A stretch of 64,000 nucleotides of DNA. Source: Tubulanus polymorphus (taxonomy: Eukaryota; Nemertea; Palaeonemertea; Tubulaniformes; Tubulanidae). The stretch lies in contig NC_134027.1 of NCBI RefSeq assembly GCF_964204645.1, forward strand, positions 1,035,501 to 1,099,500, written 5' to 3'. The number at the start of each line of letters is the position of its first letter. Within the stretch, counting starts at the first letter, position 1. Of this stretch, positions 37,801-63,783 are shown in pieces. The position numbers and the translations under genes were made by a program. The notes beneath the pieces are model-generated. The model saw only the letters and a program-made list of their open reading frames with translations, was not told the origin of the DNA and made no database searches.

Positions 37801-38356
37801 TACCGGTGGCGCCCTCTCGCGATGTACGGGTGAACTACGGCGTAGTATCGCCGATATGAACCCGATGAGCGCCCTCTCTATAGCTGACTTCGATAACGAC
37901 GAAATACGTGAACTACTCGACGACGATTCCTCCTCATCCGCATCAGAGGAGGACGAGGAGGAAAACAAGGATCAGACTCCGGATGACGCGTCGCTCCGAC
38001 GTAAAGTCCTCTCCGATGATCCGGACTCGGATTCCGATTCGGAATCGGAGAGTTTAAGCGGGGAATTCCCGCGCGGTTGGGACGCACGAAAAAACCAACG
38101 CAAAACGAAATGTGAATTTATCGATAATTCTAAACGAGACAATGAGAATGATGATGATGAAGAGGAGCGAGTTGATGATGATGATGAGAGCGATGATAAT
38201 CAGGATTACGCCGTGAGACGTAATCTGATTAAATTACCGTCGCTAGGTAACGATGGCAGCAGTAGCAGCGGAGAAAGCGACGCGTCTGGTGAATCTATCG
38301 GTTCCGTCGATGAGGAAATGGCAGCAGCTGTCGAACGTGAACTATTGAACTTATAA
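33986..38356 (+). CDS. CTDP1: RNA polymerase II CTD phosphatase FCP1, complete six-exon gene
   Basis: FCP1 removes phosphate from the C-terminal repeats of the largest RNA polymerase II subunit so that polymerase can be recycled; it acts in the nucleus with TFIIF. I join exons 33986-34182, 34596-34679, 34792-34882, 35388-35513, 35646-35893 and 36169-38356. All have GT-AG borders and matching phases, giving 977 residues (human protein about 960). Residues 1-100 form the biotinyl/lipoyl-like N-terminus. The phosphatase domain has the DLDQT motif at 148-152 and the acidic pair DD at 263-264. A Pro/Glu/Gly repeat follows at 322-431, then a BRCT domain at about 617-715 and an acidic Ser-rich tail. 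The last ~16 residues form a helix (EEMAAAVERELLNL) resembling the RAP74-binding end of FCP1. The start ATG has a good context (acaaaATGG). Domain order and catalytic residues are seen; function is from the family. Confidence 0.95.
34504..34540. repeat. (AG)n microsatellite in CTDP1 intron 1
   Basis: About 18 AG dinucleotides in a row, in the intron between exons 1 and 2. Confidence 0.97.
35131..35265. mobile_element. MITE-like element, family 2 (CTDP1 intron 3)
   Basis: Inverted ends aggggctgcagttgctcaaa and tgtgcaactgacccctg enclose a ~135-bp palindromic element (catagtgacaattgaaagtt / ttcattgttactatggtatc). Related copies lie at 38586-38717 and 47403-47536. It has no coding capacity. Confidence 0.75.
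35388..35893 (+). CDS. CTDP1: CTDP1 exons 4-5: phosphatase core
   Basis: Exons 35388-35513 and 35646-35893 encode residues 125-249. LVLLVDLDQTLIHTT carries the nucleophile Asp148 and general acid/base Asp150 of the DxDxT phosphatase family. The second exon holds the W-rich substrate-side segment (KLWYHTKFRPG) and the conserved ICTFGARMYAH strand/helix. The last codon is split AG|G across the intron to 36169, where the sequence resumes ALFPCGDGMVCIIDDRDDVW. Confidence 0.93.
36169..38356 (+). CDS. CTDP1: CTDP1 exon 6: end of phosphatase domain, repeat, BRCT and RAP74-binding tail
   Basis: One 2188-base exon encodes residues 249-977 and the stop TAA. It starts with the end of the phosphatase domain, including IIDDRDDVW. 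A 33-bp coding repeat follows, then a long acidic linker. The BRCT domain spans roughly 37271-37580 (RRKILKGVNILFSGVIP to VDWLWCCAYRWDWVSEG). The tail is rich in Ser/Asp/Glu and ends in the amphipathic helix expected to bind TFIIF. Codon use in the BRCT part is clearly more GC-rich than in the repeat and acidic linker. Long antisense frames over the repeat are by-products of its composition. Confidence 0.92.
36386..36727 (+). repeat. 33-bp coding minisatellite inside CTDP1
   Basis: Ten complete 33-bp units plus a partial one encode an 11-residue repeat of the form AEG(E/K)PVAGEPP (residues about 322-431). The unit is a multiple of three, so copy changes keep the frame. Variants alternate E/K at position 4, with single I, T and D changes. 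It sits in the linker between the phosphatase and BRCT domains. Confidence 0.97.
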
Positions 38357-38468
38357 TATTTATTAATTAATTAATACTAATTGATTATCAGTGTTCATTG
38401 AATGGTTAATCAATTATTGTTAATTGGTTTTGATTACCGGTAATCTTATTATTAGTAATAAGTTAATT

Positions 38469-38474
38469 AATAAA
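38469..38474 (+). promoter_or_regulatory. candidate polyadenylation signal of CTDP1
   Basis: AATAAA lies 113 bases after the CTDP1 stop and is followed by a T/G-rich stretch (aagtgttttgatacgtattag). It is the nearest canonical hexamer downstream. Later hexamers near 40428 and 40470 could serve a longer 3' UTR. Confidence 0.5.
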
Positions 38475-38585
38475 AACAAGTGTTTTGATACGTATTAGTA
38501 TTAATTGATATTGATTAATGTATGGCATTATCTAAATGGACGATTGATAATTGTTGATTGATATGAAGAGATATTTATTACAGCC

Positions 38586-38717
38586 AGGGGCCAGTTGCTC
38601 AAAAGTTGGTTAAAGATAACCGGCCGTTAAATACCATAGTAACAATGAAATTTCAATTGTCACCATATCAACCAACCACTGGTTAACTCCAACCAACTTT
38701 TGAGCAACCGGCCCCTG
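38586..38717. mobile_element. MITE-like element, family 2
   Basis: Ends aggggccagttgctcaaaag and cttttgagcaaccggcccct are inverted copies of each other, and the interior contains ggttaaagataaccggccgt. It is the best-preserved copy of the family in the window. Confidence 0.8.
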
Positions 38718-39416
38718 ATCTTTAACTCTCAGTACCAAGTACTGAAATCATATTTGAGTTAAATGTGAAAATTTGATTAATTTCATACTTTTATATTACA
38801 ATCAGGCAGGCCCCTAGTGGTCTGGTATTGGATTTTCCCACCAGTGCCCACGGGTCTGCAGAGTCCGGTGTATCTCGGATCATCACGTGCCCTCGACTGC
38901 TTGCCTCAGATCATTGTGTGCCCGTGACTCCGCTAGCTATGGAGCCATTGGCCTCAAATTATTTTAAAGATACTTTCAATGGGTCCTGCGCGATCTGAGG
39001 CAATCGCGCAGTCTACTATTTACATGTGGAATAGATTCAAGGAAAGTATGCCGAATTTTTCCTGGCGAAATCGAGAAATCTTCACTGAGAAATGTTGTTA
39101 ATAATGTTGTATTAAGTTACGTGCAAACATTGTTTTTGATACAATGTCATTGTTGATATTTTAAGGTTCTTTACTGGAGTTGTTGTTTAAACTCTGATCA
39201 AATAGAATAGAATTGCTCAAAATTTTGTATTGTTTAAAGTTGGAAAAGCTTCATTCGGCCTTTGTTTAAATGTTTCAGTCAACCTCAGTCAAGTTGTCAT
39301 CAAATAAGTCATCACATTGCTCAAGTCATTTCTATCTTCGAGTCTCAATTCAATTTACATGTACTAAATGTAAGTCATCATTTGGATAAGTTGTCACATT
39401 AGGGATGTCATCTCTA
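38718..39416. other. region downstream of CTDP1, no gene
   Basis: 38805-39010 is GC-richer (gcccctagtggtctggtatt, ctcagatcattgtgtgcccg) and may be a SINE-like relic. No exon recognised. Confidence 0.35.
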
Positions 39417-39705
39417 TTAACCCTTTCAGTGCATCTACACCGCAGTGTGGTGTATAAATCAGCGATAGATTTTGCTAGTACACCGCATTGCGGTGTATTG
39501 ATGTAATAAGTAATTATCTCTCTTGAAAAATGGCAGCACCTGTCAAACATAGTGAAATATTAGTAACTAACGATACACCGCACCGCGGTGTAGACGCACT
39601 ATAGCGGTATTCCCGTTATTCAACACACTGGGGTGGAATTTTTAGAAATTTTCAAATTATTTCCAGCACTATAGGGTATTAATTAGTCGGCACTGAAAGG
39701 GTTAA
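39417..39705. mobile_element. piggyBac-like non-autonomous element (MITE)
   Basis: Terminal inverted repeats TTAACCCTTTCAGTGC (39417) and gcactgaaagggTTAA (ending 39705) include TTAA at both ends. A TTAA target duplication with CCCTTT-type ends is the hallmark of piggyBac-related elements. Inside are three palindromes of the form acaccgc..gcggtgt. 289 bp, no ORF. Confidence 0.8.
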
Positions 39706-42263
39706 TGGTTGTCATGGTTGTTAAGGGTTGTATTTCTAATTCAATTATTCTAAGTGTAATTCATCATTGGAATAAATCATCATCACAACTATGACTGACG
39801 ACTTGAAGTGAGTCTTACTGAATATTAAGGCATTCATATATCAACTGTGTAACCACCCGGTTGTCAGTTTTATGATTGTGAGGTCTGATTCCTGTGTATA
39901 TATTTTAGATGTCTATAATCATTGAGTTTATGAATTAATGAATTTAGTGTTTTGATCAGGGCTTAGTTTGTTAATTAAGTATTTTATGAAATGCACAAAT
40001 AATTTTCAAGTGCTGGACACCTCTCTCTCTTTCCCTAAACGTACAAAATGTTTGCATGAATGCTTCTTATTTGTAAATGAATGTAGATTTAAAGGATTTC
40101 ATGCTAGATACAGAACCACAGTTGTCGGTTAAGATTAGATAGTGTTACATATTACATCGTAAATGAAATGCAGACAACCTCTTGATATACTGAGCCCACT
40201 GCGGTGATTAATTAAGGACTTTGCCGATGATTTTGGGGCAACTTCTCAGAAAAAAACGAGTCAAATTTAATCGACATCGTGGAACTGTGTCTCATTTCTT
40301 GCAATCTCTGGTTGTAGATAGTTAATGTAAATATCCCAGTATTGAATCTGCAGCCACTATTATGTACCTGGTTGTACGAACTTGTTTGTAGTAGTTGAAA
40401 TGTTTGGGAGATTAATTTTTATAAGGAATAAATAAATACAGAAAATCCGAGATGTTTTGAACTGGAAAAAATAAAGAATTCTTTTATTTCAAATTTTAAC
40501 TTCCTTCAGAAAACCCCCCAAAGGCATCACTCTGATTACAAAACTATACCTGACTCGTCAACAAATGGAATGGCCGTCTCCACGCGGAACTATGACGTCA
40601 TTAGCCTGGTGATAGATCATTACCGTACTAGCCGACAAGATGGTATGGTTGCCTCCATGAGGTATCTATGACATGCTAATGATGCCCCAAACGCCCCGGT
40701 TCTGCTGCCCATGGTATGGCAACAGAGTCTGTAGTCCCTGCGAAAATTCAAGAGAGCACTCTGCTGCATTTGCTATCTCAACTGAGGATTGTCAATTTCT
40801 GCAGCAACACCGCTGAGACCCGGCCGCGTGGTAGATTTCAGTTAACGTTTTCAGTTTTGGCCTGAAGCTCGGACAGCACTGCCAAAGTGTGGTAGATTTG
40901 AACCGGGAGCTTCTTCTATAAGAGATAATAAAATTAAACACGTCATCGAGATGATTAAGTTAGTGTATCTCAGCCATTCCGCTAGGCCGTATATGTATCC
41001 GGTAAACGGTCATTTCCCCAATCAAAACTATTTGACGTTTACCCAATCTGTGTCAAAAAATTTCCAAAACCAGTACCAAGACAAATCGTAAATTATGATG
41101 ACAAATGTTTGAAAAATGACCTGCTAAGCATCCCCCAATCAGCTAATTAAAACTATCAACACCTCATCCTGGCCTCGGCTCAGCAGGATGTTATAATTTT
41201 CACTGAAACCATCGGCACAAATGCTGTCAAATTGCACCATTCTCCTGAGGAATTTTCAAAATTATCGACTTTCGGTCGCTCGTCGCTAGTCGCAGTCTCT
41301 TCATCATTACGTTTTGTCAGCCGCCCCCCTTTGAAAAATCCTAGATCCGCCCCTGAAGAGATTCCATTGTACGATGTTTCAATGAGCGTGGACGACATTG
41401 AGATTACATTCACGCCAAGTGGCGCTACACCCTGTGACGATCAGTCGATAGTGAGTTTCTAGTTGCCACAGATGAACATGACGCCTCATGTTCTCTGTCG
41501 GAAAAATTTCTAGAAAAGTCGCTTCATTCGATTCGAAGGAAGCATTGATCGGTAACAAAAACATCTCAGTTCTATTTTTAGATGTAGACTTTTTATCATA
41601 TCCCTTGTGACAAGCGTCACTCACTGCTTAAGAACAAATATATATGATATTGAATATACGATAAAACATGATAAAAATTGTCCTAGGTCTTCACCCTCCT
41701 TCGCGATAAACTTATCACCAGGTTCGACTTCCTGCCGAAGGGGAATTCAGGTGCCTTAGACTGCCAAAATGCCAATGATACCCGGCCATGCCCTCGTTAA
41801 TAACGACCAAACCAGGCCAACACAAACAACTGAGCTTTGATGTATCTCTCCGTGGCCCGAATCCTTCATGGACTATAGTATATGGCGATGGTGGGTTCTG
41901 GAACTCGAATCAATCTAACAGCCACATCGCTCAAAGGCCGCACCGGCAAGCGGGGGTCCCCCTTGATCTCAGACTTGATTGATTGGGCAAGAATGCCCGA
42001 GAAAGCAGGGTCCAGATGGACACGAGACCCCTAAAGGGGAAACTATCCACAAACGAAATTACCCTATATATAGTTCCACCCCCTGTTACACATTCTCATA
42101 CAATGACTTAATCGATATTCAGAAGACTCCGAGGTTGACATCTGTACGTCTTTGTTTGCGTCTGGAATCTGTTGCTCCGTTCTTCTTTGTAATGGGCTAT
42201 ACGTCATCAGGCCCGATTTAACGCCGGCAGTCAGCGCGTACTGTTTAAATTAAAGAAATTTGG
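39706..42263. other. intergenic, element-rich region
   Basis: It contains AATAAA-like hexamers near 40428 and 40470 and a possible hAT terminus at 41355. 41690-42230 is GC-richer DNA that may be repeat-derived (gacttcctgccgaaggggaa). Short open frames on both strands have no recognised motifs. Confidence 0.35.
41320..41355 (-). mobile_element. possible hAT-type transposon end, truncated
   Basis: On the minus strand the end reads caggggcggatctaggattt, then ttcaaaggggggcggctgac. This resembles CAGGGGCGG-type terminal repeats of hAT elements. No matching second end was seen. Confidence 0.4.
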
Positions 42264-43814
42264 ATGTTAGAAATGTCGCGATTTATCGGACTCGTACGTC
42301 ACCTGTCCAAAACGAGGGCGATTGCGCGAATCACACGAATGCTAAGCGGTTCTTTTCATCCATTGATCGTGTTTAAAATGGGCTTTTTGACGATAGTAAT
42401 TCTTGTCGTGAGTAGTTTCATATTTCACAATCAGAGTCGATATACTTACCAGAGTCGGTGTCTAGGCGGTGACTATAAAACAGAGACCGATGCGGGCGCA
42501 AACCCTCCTAATCGCGTTAGCGAATTCGCCAGGCGGTATATCTGTGAAGGACTTTTCAAAGGGGATCGGGTGTCGATACGTAAGGCAATGAGCTACATGG
42601 ATCTTTGCCCGATGAAACCTGTAACTGACTTGAAATATTATCGAATACTGTCGAATTTAAGCTGTGCCGAATTCATAGCAAAAATGGTTACTTTACGTCG
42701 CCAACATCGTTAGAAGAGGCGAATTTCCCACTCGCCTACGGAATATTAGTACATAAGGATTTCGAGCAGTTTGAGCGCGTGTTTAGAGCGGTTTACATGC
42801 CTCAGAATTACTATTGCATCCACGTCGATAAGAAAAGTCCCGTCGCGTTCTATAAAGCCATTGTCAAATTAACCGATTGTTTCGAAAACGCTTACGTTGT
42901 CGGAACACGCGAAGACGTACGCTGGGGGGGAGTTTAGTTTGTTGACAGCGGAACTAACTTGCGCTAGAAGTCTTCTGAAATATAGAAATTGGAAATACTA
43001 CATAAATCTTACCGGGTTCGAGTTTCCACTTGTCAGTAACCGTCAACTTGTCAGAGTATTCAAAGCGTATAATGGATCGAATGATATAAATGTGCAGGAA
43101 CCTAATAAACAATGGTAAAAAAAACTGTCCCTGTTCCCTGTTCCTGCACCTGCCCCTGTCCCTGTTCCCTACCCCTGTCCCCGTATTGCAGTAGGACATC
43201 ATCAAAATCTTATAGCCCCACAATAACATAAGCGTCTACAAACATTTCCTTTTTAGTTAAAGCACAAATTGTCTTAAATTTTGAAAACTTTTAGATTTTA
43301 GGCTTTTAAACTTTTAGGATTAAAATTAATCGGAAAAAATATCCACGATCCATTTCAAATACTGCACACTAGCACACCTGGTGTATCCTCACTAACCACA
43401 AGTGGAATCCTCGATTGCCACCGCAGATTGCAGTATCTCGGAAACATCCATATGAAATCATCTGTGACCTTTTTTACAGGAGACCCGAAAGAAAAGAGTT
43501 ATCAATACGAAGCCAGATATAAAAACTGGATGAAAGTTCAACCTAAATACATGGGTGGAAAGAGGATTAAATGTGTTCGATGGAGGAACGATATTTGCAT
43601 CCCGGGAGTTAGTGATATGGTCAACTTCATGCGTCCAAACAATACGAAACTTTTTCTGAATAAAGTTTTTCAGAATTTCCAGTATTTGACGTACGATTGT
43701 TTGGAGGATTATCAACGCAATCTGACGATCCAATCAACTTCAACTAATTTCACTTTCGATGATTCGTATTATCGGAATTTAAAATTTGTGAAGAATAAAC
43801 GCGATTGTCATTGA
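42264..43814 (+). pseudogene. broken core-2/I-branching beta-1,6-N-acetylglucosaminyltransferase-like gene
   Basis: The family consists of type II Golgi enzymes that add GlcNAc in beta-1,6 linkage to O-glycans. An N-terminal signal anchor (about LIVFKMGFLTIVILVVSSFIF) and stem are followed by family blocks. These include FPLAYGILVHKDFEQFERVF, YMPQNYYCIHVDKKSP, FSLLTAELTCARSLL and YYINLTGFEFPL, with the C-terminal pattern IPGVSDM...YDCLEDYQRN. The reading frame shifts at the A-run 42680-42684 (one base short) and back at the G-run 42924-42930 (one base too many), with stops at about 42712 and 42935. After NVQEPNKQW comes a stop at about 43116. The middle of the catalytic domain, about 120 codons in relatives and including the catalytic Glu region, is not visible before homology resumes near 43480 (GDPKEKSY). 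I call it a pseudogene, although the two homopolymer shifts could be sequencing errors. Confidence 0.8.
43119..43190. repeat. CCTGTC-type microsatellite inside the broken glycosyltransferase
   Basis: Imperfect 6-bp units (ccctgt, tcctgc, acctgc, cccctgt) run directly after the premature stop. A donor-like tg|gtaaaa precedes them and cag acceptor-like sites follow, so this stretch occupies the place of the missing catalytic exon. Confidence 0.7.
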
Positions 43815-44084
43815 CTGTACAAAAATTGACGTTGACTAAAGTATCACGGCACCATTAGAGAGGGCGATCATTACATCCTAATAGGTTTCAGTTTTCTGAC
43901 TCGAACACTTCAATGTCCAGCAAATGAAATATTTCTATTTTTCTCTAGATTTTAAAACGTTCGAAATAACGTCTTAACATCTATAGAAAAATACAAATAT
44001 TTGTAGGAAGTAGATTGTCAAAACGATCGAGATTTTATGAACCAAAGAATAAATTGAGTTTATAGTTTAGCACATCCTCCCCCG

Positions 44085-44412
44085 GCAGGGATTCGAACCT
44101 GATGGCATCGAGATTGCACGAAACCCTGCCATAATCGACCGTGTGCGCAGATACATGCGCAGTTCAGATGATGTGATTTTTAGCCAATCAGAAATCCCGT
44201 TTTATTTTAGCCCGGGTTTTCCCATTTATAGTTCTTCCTTGAAATTTGCCTCAACGATTATACAACGAGCAATCTGATTGGTGCCGCCAGTTTTCGTTCG
44301 GAAAGCTGCGCATGTACCTGCGCACCCGGTCTACTGATGCAGGGGTTCGTGCCGTGGCTGAGTGTAGCGATGCCATCAGGTTCGAGTCCCTGCAGAGGGA
44401 GGATGAGTTTTG
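44085..44412. mobile_element. pair of inverted tRNA-derived SINE-like copies
   Basis: The plus-strand copy (about 44275-44412) has an A box tggctgagtg and B box ggttcgagtcc, with gcagggg...ccctgc ends that pair. The reverse copy (about 44085-44215) carries ggattcgaacctgatggcat. The two are near reverse complements over ~120 bases, including gcgcatgtacctgcgcac / gtgcgcagatacatgcgcag. Confidence 0.7.
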
Positions 44413-45335
44413 CAGGGAACAAAATGTCGCTGAAATTATTTTACCAAAGGGTTTAGGTGCTAGGGCTTGGAAACCACTGCGGACAGATGGACGACGAAGT
44501 GAATACAGTATAATGAGGTCATAAAAGCTGTAAATCAAACATGTCCCGAATACACGAATTGAAGAGTATTTAACGACTTCCCCTGAATCGCAAACAGTTC
44601 AAAATTCAGTAGAGAACGAGTTGACGACAAAGATACGTATATTATTTGATAACAATAAAATATATTTATTTCACGAAGTCAGGCAAACGCGCACGACAAA
44701 TATTTCAGCAATCGTTGATGAAGAAGATCCAAGGCAAATACAGCATTTTCCCAAGGCAAACAACATAGTTTTTTGTTCGATCCAAATTCTCAAAATCAAT
44801 CTTACACTCAATAAAACAATACTACGATATACAATTTACATTATATATAGCTACTAGTGACCTACGGTTTTAACATGATTGGCTTTATGAGGACAAGATC
44901 CAATTACAAGGAATGTCTATGAAATTTCAAAACAAACGACCGTTAAAAATACCGAATTCAAATATGTATTGTATCCGACACGTATTGTTTACCAGTGTCA
45001 CGGCCGTCCGGCTGACCTTGAAGCGCGATGTGACGTCACGTGGAAATGGCTCACTACATTTTAATCCTAACACGCACTGGCGCCCCTGGTACGATGAACT
45101 TATCGGGCCCCTTGAGTGCACAACGCATTTCACAAGGGAAGATCTTCAGAATTACTCTTAATTGTTTAGATTCCCAAACAACGAATCAATTTCGTCTCGA
45201 ATGATTTCATGAGATTCGATTCAGAAATAACGAAGCTCTATCAAAAACTTTGTAAAAAAAGGAGTTTTTCATACCAAGGGGAGATTTTAAACAATAGACA
45301 AAATTTCATCCACCTCACAGAAATTAACGAAACTT
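44413..45335. other. intergenic DNA, no gene recognised
   Basis: Short open frames only; no splice-consistent exon and no array. 44985-45125 is GC-richer (gaagcgcgatgtgacgtcac contains a CRE-like TGACGTCA) without an identifiable transcript. Confidence 0.35.
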
Positions 45336-45339
45336 CCCC

Positions 45340-45700
45340 CTGTTTAAATCCATTCATGATAGATTCAAACATGATTATCGATGAGGTTTTAAGCTAGGGT
45401 GGTGGATTCACTGAATGATAATGGTGCTAACATTCTTAATTCTCTAGATTAGAATCCAGACGATAGTACAGGTGTGCCTACTACAGTCGAGAGAGCGCGA
45501 GATCGGGTGCCTGGTGCCTATCGCGCTACAATATATACACGATGATTTAAGTAACGTACATCCATTCATGATAGCTTCAAACATGATTATCGATGAGGTT
45601 TTAAGCTAGGACGGTGGATCTACTTACGAGAGAGATCGGGTGCCTATTTGTGCCGTTTGCTTGAATATATACACGATGATTTTAAGTAACGTAGAGTATT
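45340..45700. repeat. two-copy tandem duplication
   Basis: The block atccattcatgatagattca ... gatgaggttttaagctaggg at 45346-45400 recurs at 45560-45610. The blocks agatcgggtgcctggtgcct and atatatacacgatgatttaa recur at 45630-45695. The second copy is shorter. Confidence 0.85.
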
Positions 45701-46660
45701 CCCGCGAAAGAATGTGTCAGTTAAAGGAGAATGCAGAATATTCATCCATCAGAATAGATTACACTATAACTTAAGTATCATATCCCAGAAAGAGCTGTTA
45801 TAAGATTGTGTCAGTGCAATAAAGAATTAAGAGGATAATTTATTTCGGTGGAAAGTGTCCTTTTCTATTAGTACATGTACACATAATCACAAGTCAGCCC
45901 TGGATCCACCTTTTAAATGTTTAATTTTCTTGAATATTTCCCGAAAAAAATGATCGTCAGATGAGGACAGTGAAGAGTTGTGATAATGAATGAAAAAGTA
46001 CAGGTTTTTTGTCCTCATTTAGGCAAGTAGTTTGAAGCCATGAAAAACGGATTAGTTTCACTATAAAATACGTCAAGCAGTACAAACTATACAACTATAA
46101 CTACCTGAAACTATTCACACAACTATCATATCACGCAAAACACTATCACATCGCTCAGACAGAACTATCGCATAGCCGTCTAGACGTCTTGTAGCTCAGT
46201 GCCGTATTGGTTGGCAGCAAACACAATAAGTTATTTACATAACAGACTCTTGTAGTTTGTAAATCATCTGATTATCTTTTCCATGACATTATTCCTGAAG
46301 ATGACTATAAGAATAAAGTCGAAAAGCTGAATAAACTACACTAGCTCAAGGATACATTTTTTCATTTAGGCAACTGTTTCATCAATGGTTAATATATATG
46401 TGGCAAGTTTCCAGAACTACAAACTCATTTACGATGAGTTGCGGCAACAAATACGTGATGGTTTCTAATAAGATTTCCTATAGGGGCTCCATAGGTAGAT
46501 GTGGTCAGTGTTCCTCACCCCCTCACCCTCTCACCTCATGGATGCTTATGCACTTTATGAATGGCGCAAATTAACAGAAAAGGGCAATACGAATAAAAAT
46601 GTGAAAAGTTCTGGGGGTGAAATCACAAACTGTTACGTTCAAGCATATTCACTAAAATAT
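45701..46660. other. region downstream of ATP2C1, no gene
   Basis: A minus-strand AATAAA (tttatt near 45838) is a distant polyadenylation candidate for ATP2C1. The segment cctgaagatgactataagaa near 46295 resembles the CTGA..GA(stem)GAAA signature also seen at 48122. No exon recognised. Confidence 0.35.
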
Positions 46661-46666
46661 AAAACA

Positions 46667-46776
46667 GGGCAGTTCCACAGTTCTGAGTTAAGATTTGACC
46701 CTGGGTTAAAACATTGAAAATGAACTAACTTTATCTCAGAGTTAACTCTAACTCACACAAATGTGGAACTGGGTCC
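46667..46776. mobile_element. MITE-like element, family 1
   Basis: Inverted ends gggcagttccacagttctga and gtggaactgggtcc enclose gagttaagatttgaccctgg and ctcagagttaactctaactc. About 110 bp; related copies at 49264, 51602, 53332 and 56692. Confidence 0.75.
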
Positions 46777-46799
46777 AGATTCTTGAGTAGTAAAATCTG

Positions 46800-46932
46800 A
46801 GGCCAGTTTCACCGTCAGTCGACACAACTTAAATCCAATAGTGGCAACACTGATCTTAAAGTTGTTACGTTAGCTATAGAACTAGGATACGAGCTTAGAC
46901 TGGTCTAAGCGATGACAGCGCAACTGACACGC
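46800..46932. mobile_element. MITE-like element, family 4
   Basis: Shares ggccagtttcaccgtcagtc, gttgttacgttagctataga and gagcttagactggtctaagc with copies at 51055-51193 and 60291-60481. The left end and gcgcaactgacac at the right form imperfect inverted termini. Confidence 0.55.
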
Positions 46933-47002
46933 GTATAAAAAAAACACCGAAATGTTTTAAATGTTTTTTGTGGAATAAATCCGTACGTTGCGTCCAGCAT
47001 CG

Positions 47003-61949
<14,947 letters not shown>

Positions 61950-62353
61950 TTTATTCAACAAAAAATCTCGTAGTCGTCTCGCACACCGTTGACTGCACGG
62001 CGTGTAGCGTGAATTTATTACTAATACTATAAAACCAGTTCAACTTCACGATTGTGAAACAGGGGCAAAATTCAAAGTCCGAAAGCTCAAAGTTATTATA
62101 ATCCTATCACAAAAGTTGTCTTTATTATTATTAGGACAACAAATTCAATCCGCATTTCTTTGCCGGAAAGTCCGATTCAGAAATAGAAAATAATATTTCA
62201 CGTTGACCTAACTTTTAAATGGATTAAATAATGCCTGCCTTTTTTTAATTGAGGAAAATATCGATTTTGAATTAGGAACCTAATCGTTTAGTATTTAGCG
62301 CTCTACATACCGGTATAGGTAATGGTCTCCTAAGCAAGTATTTTTCTAAGACC

Positions 62354-62488
62354 AGGGCCCAGTTTCACGAAAAAGTTTAAGCCTAAAATGGTTCAGTTTG
62401 AATTGTTGTCCTCATTCAAAACATGAAATAACCAATAGCAATCTCACACCAAAAATTTGAGTTTAACTTTTTTGTCAAACTGAGACCA
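62354..62488. mobile_element. MITE-like element, family 3
   Basis: agggcccagtttcacgaaaa ... acttttttgtcaaactgaga are inverted ends around gaattgttgtcctcattcaa. About 135 bp. Confidence 0.78.
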
Positions 62489-63251
62489 AGTCTTATTAGG
62501 ACTTAATTTATCAACACAATTCTTATCCTAACTTTAGGCCTACCTTAAATATATGTCCTCTGATAGTCTCTTTTGTGTATACAATTTGTTCTTGCAAATA
62601 ATTCAATGCACAATTCATTCAAAAAATTCCTCCGGAATTTCTAGCATCCAAGAAATATCGAAGAAAATACAAAGGACTGAAGGTAGATAGCGCTGTGGTA
62701 TGTCGTCGTTATGGTATAATAGTGTATGATAAAGAATCTTAATGATAAAAAACATAGAAATATTGAAAAAGAATTCAACTTACTCAGTTACACGTGATTC
62801 AATTAGATTCCTAACTATGATCTGTATTCACAAACACAGGTTTGAAACTATGAGAGCATCGGTTAAAACCTTGAATATACAATGTAGGGATTTAATGTTT
62901 ACTAATGTTTTAATGTAACAATAAATCTGACGGTGATAGGTTCTGGTAACATATGCAACCACCACAAAATTATACAATACGTCAATTAAAGTACGACAGT
63001 ACGTCAATGTGGACTCAGTTTAGATGTGGATCCATTCGTGATCCAGACTACTTGTTCAGTAGGACTTAGTCTGCTGGGCGGCGGCCAAGTCTACTAAAAA
63101 GTCTGCTGGACCAAATGGGGAGTATACTGTAGACCTAGTATAATGGACCTATTCCAGTTAACTGTACCCGCGAGTGTTTGTTCCACAGTTCAGATACAAC
63201 TCATGATATTGAACTTGGTCTCCAGTTATTCAGTAGGGGCCTAACATAATC

Positions 63252-63387
63252 AGGGCCCAGTTTCACGAACAAGTTTAAGCCTAAAACGGTTAAGTTTGAA
63301 TTGTTGTCCTCATTGAAAACATGAAGTAACCAATGGCATTTACACCAAAAATTTGAGTTTAACTTTTTTGTGAAACTGAGCCAAGGG
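63252..63387. mobile_element. MITE-like element, family 3
   Basis: cagggcccagtttcacgaac ... acttttttgtgaaactgagc, closely similar to the copy about 900 bases to the left, including ccaatggcatttacaccaaa. Confidence 0.8.
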
Positions 63388-63783
63388 CTACCTAGGTTAA
63401 ACCTTTCCCATTACTGTTTATGTAAAAAGTGAGGAACTAACAAGCAGCTACTTTACTTCATTTAGTGTTAGAGCATATTGTGAATCTGCTGGCTAATGAT
63501 TGGTTGACAGTGCTATTTTCATTAGTAAATAGCAATTACAGCTTAGGGCACACATATAACACCACATGTTAATCATCACTGTAAATGAAGTTTGCCGTGA
63601 CGTAGACACATTGTCCATAATTATTGCCATTATAAGGCCAGCTGTCATCTCAGTCCGCTGAGTTTCGCAAGAAGGTTTCCTAAATCATTCCACATCTTTT
63701 AGCGAGACCTGACAGTCCTTGATCCCGAGGAGGATGATTTAGGCCCTACAAATTTTGAGGTTACAAAAATGAAAATGTTGTCA

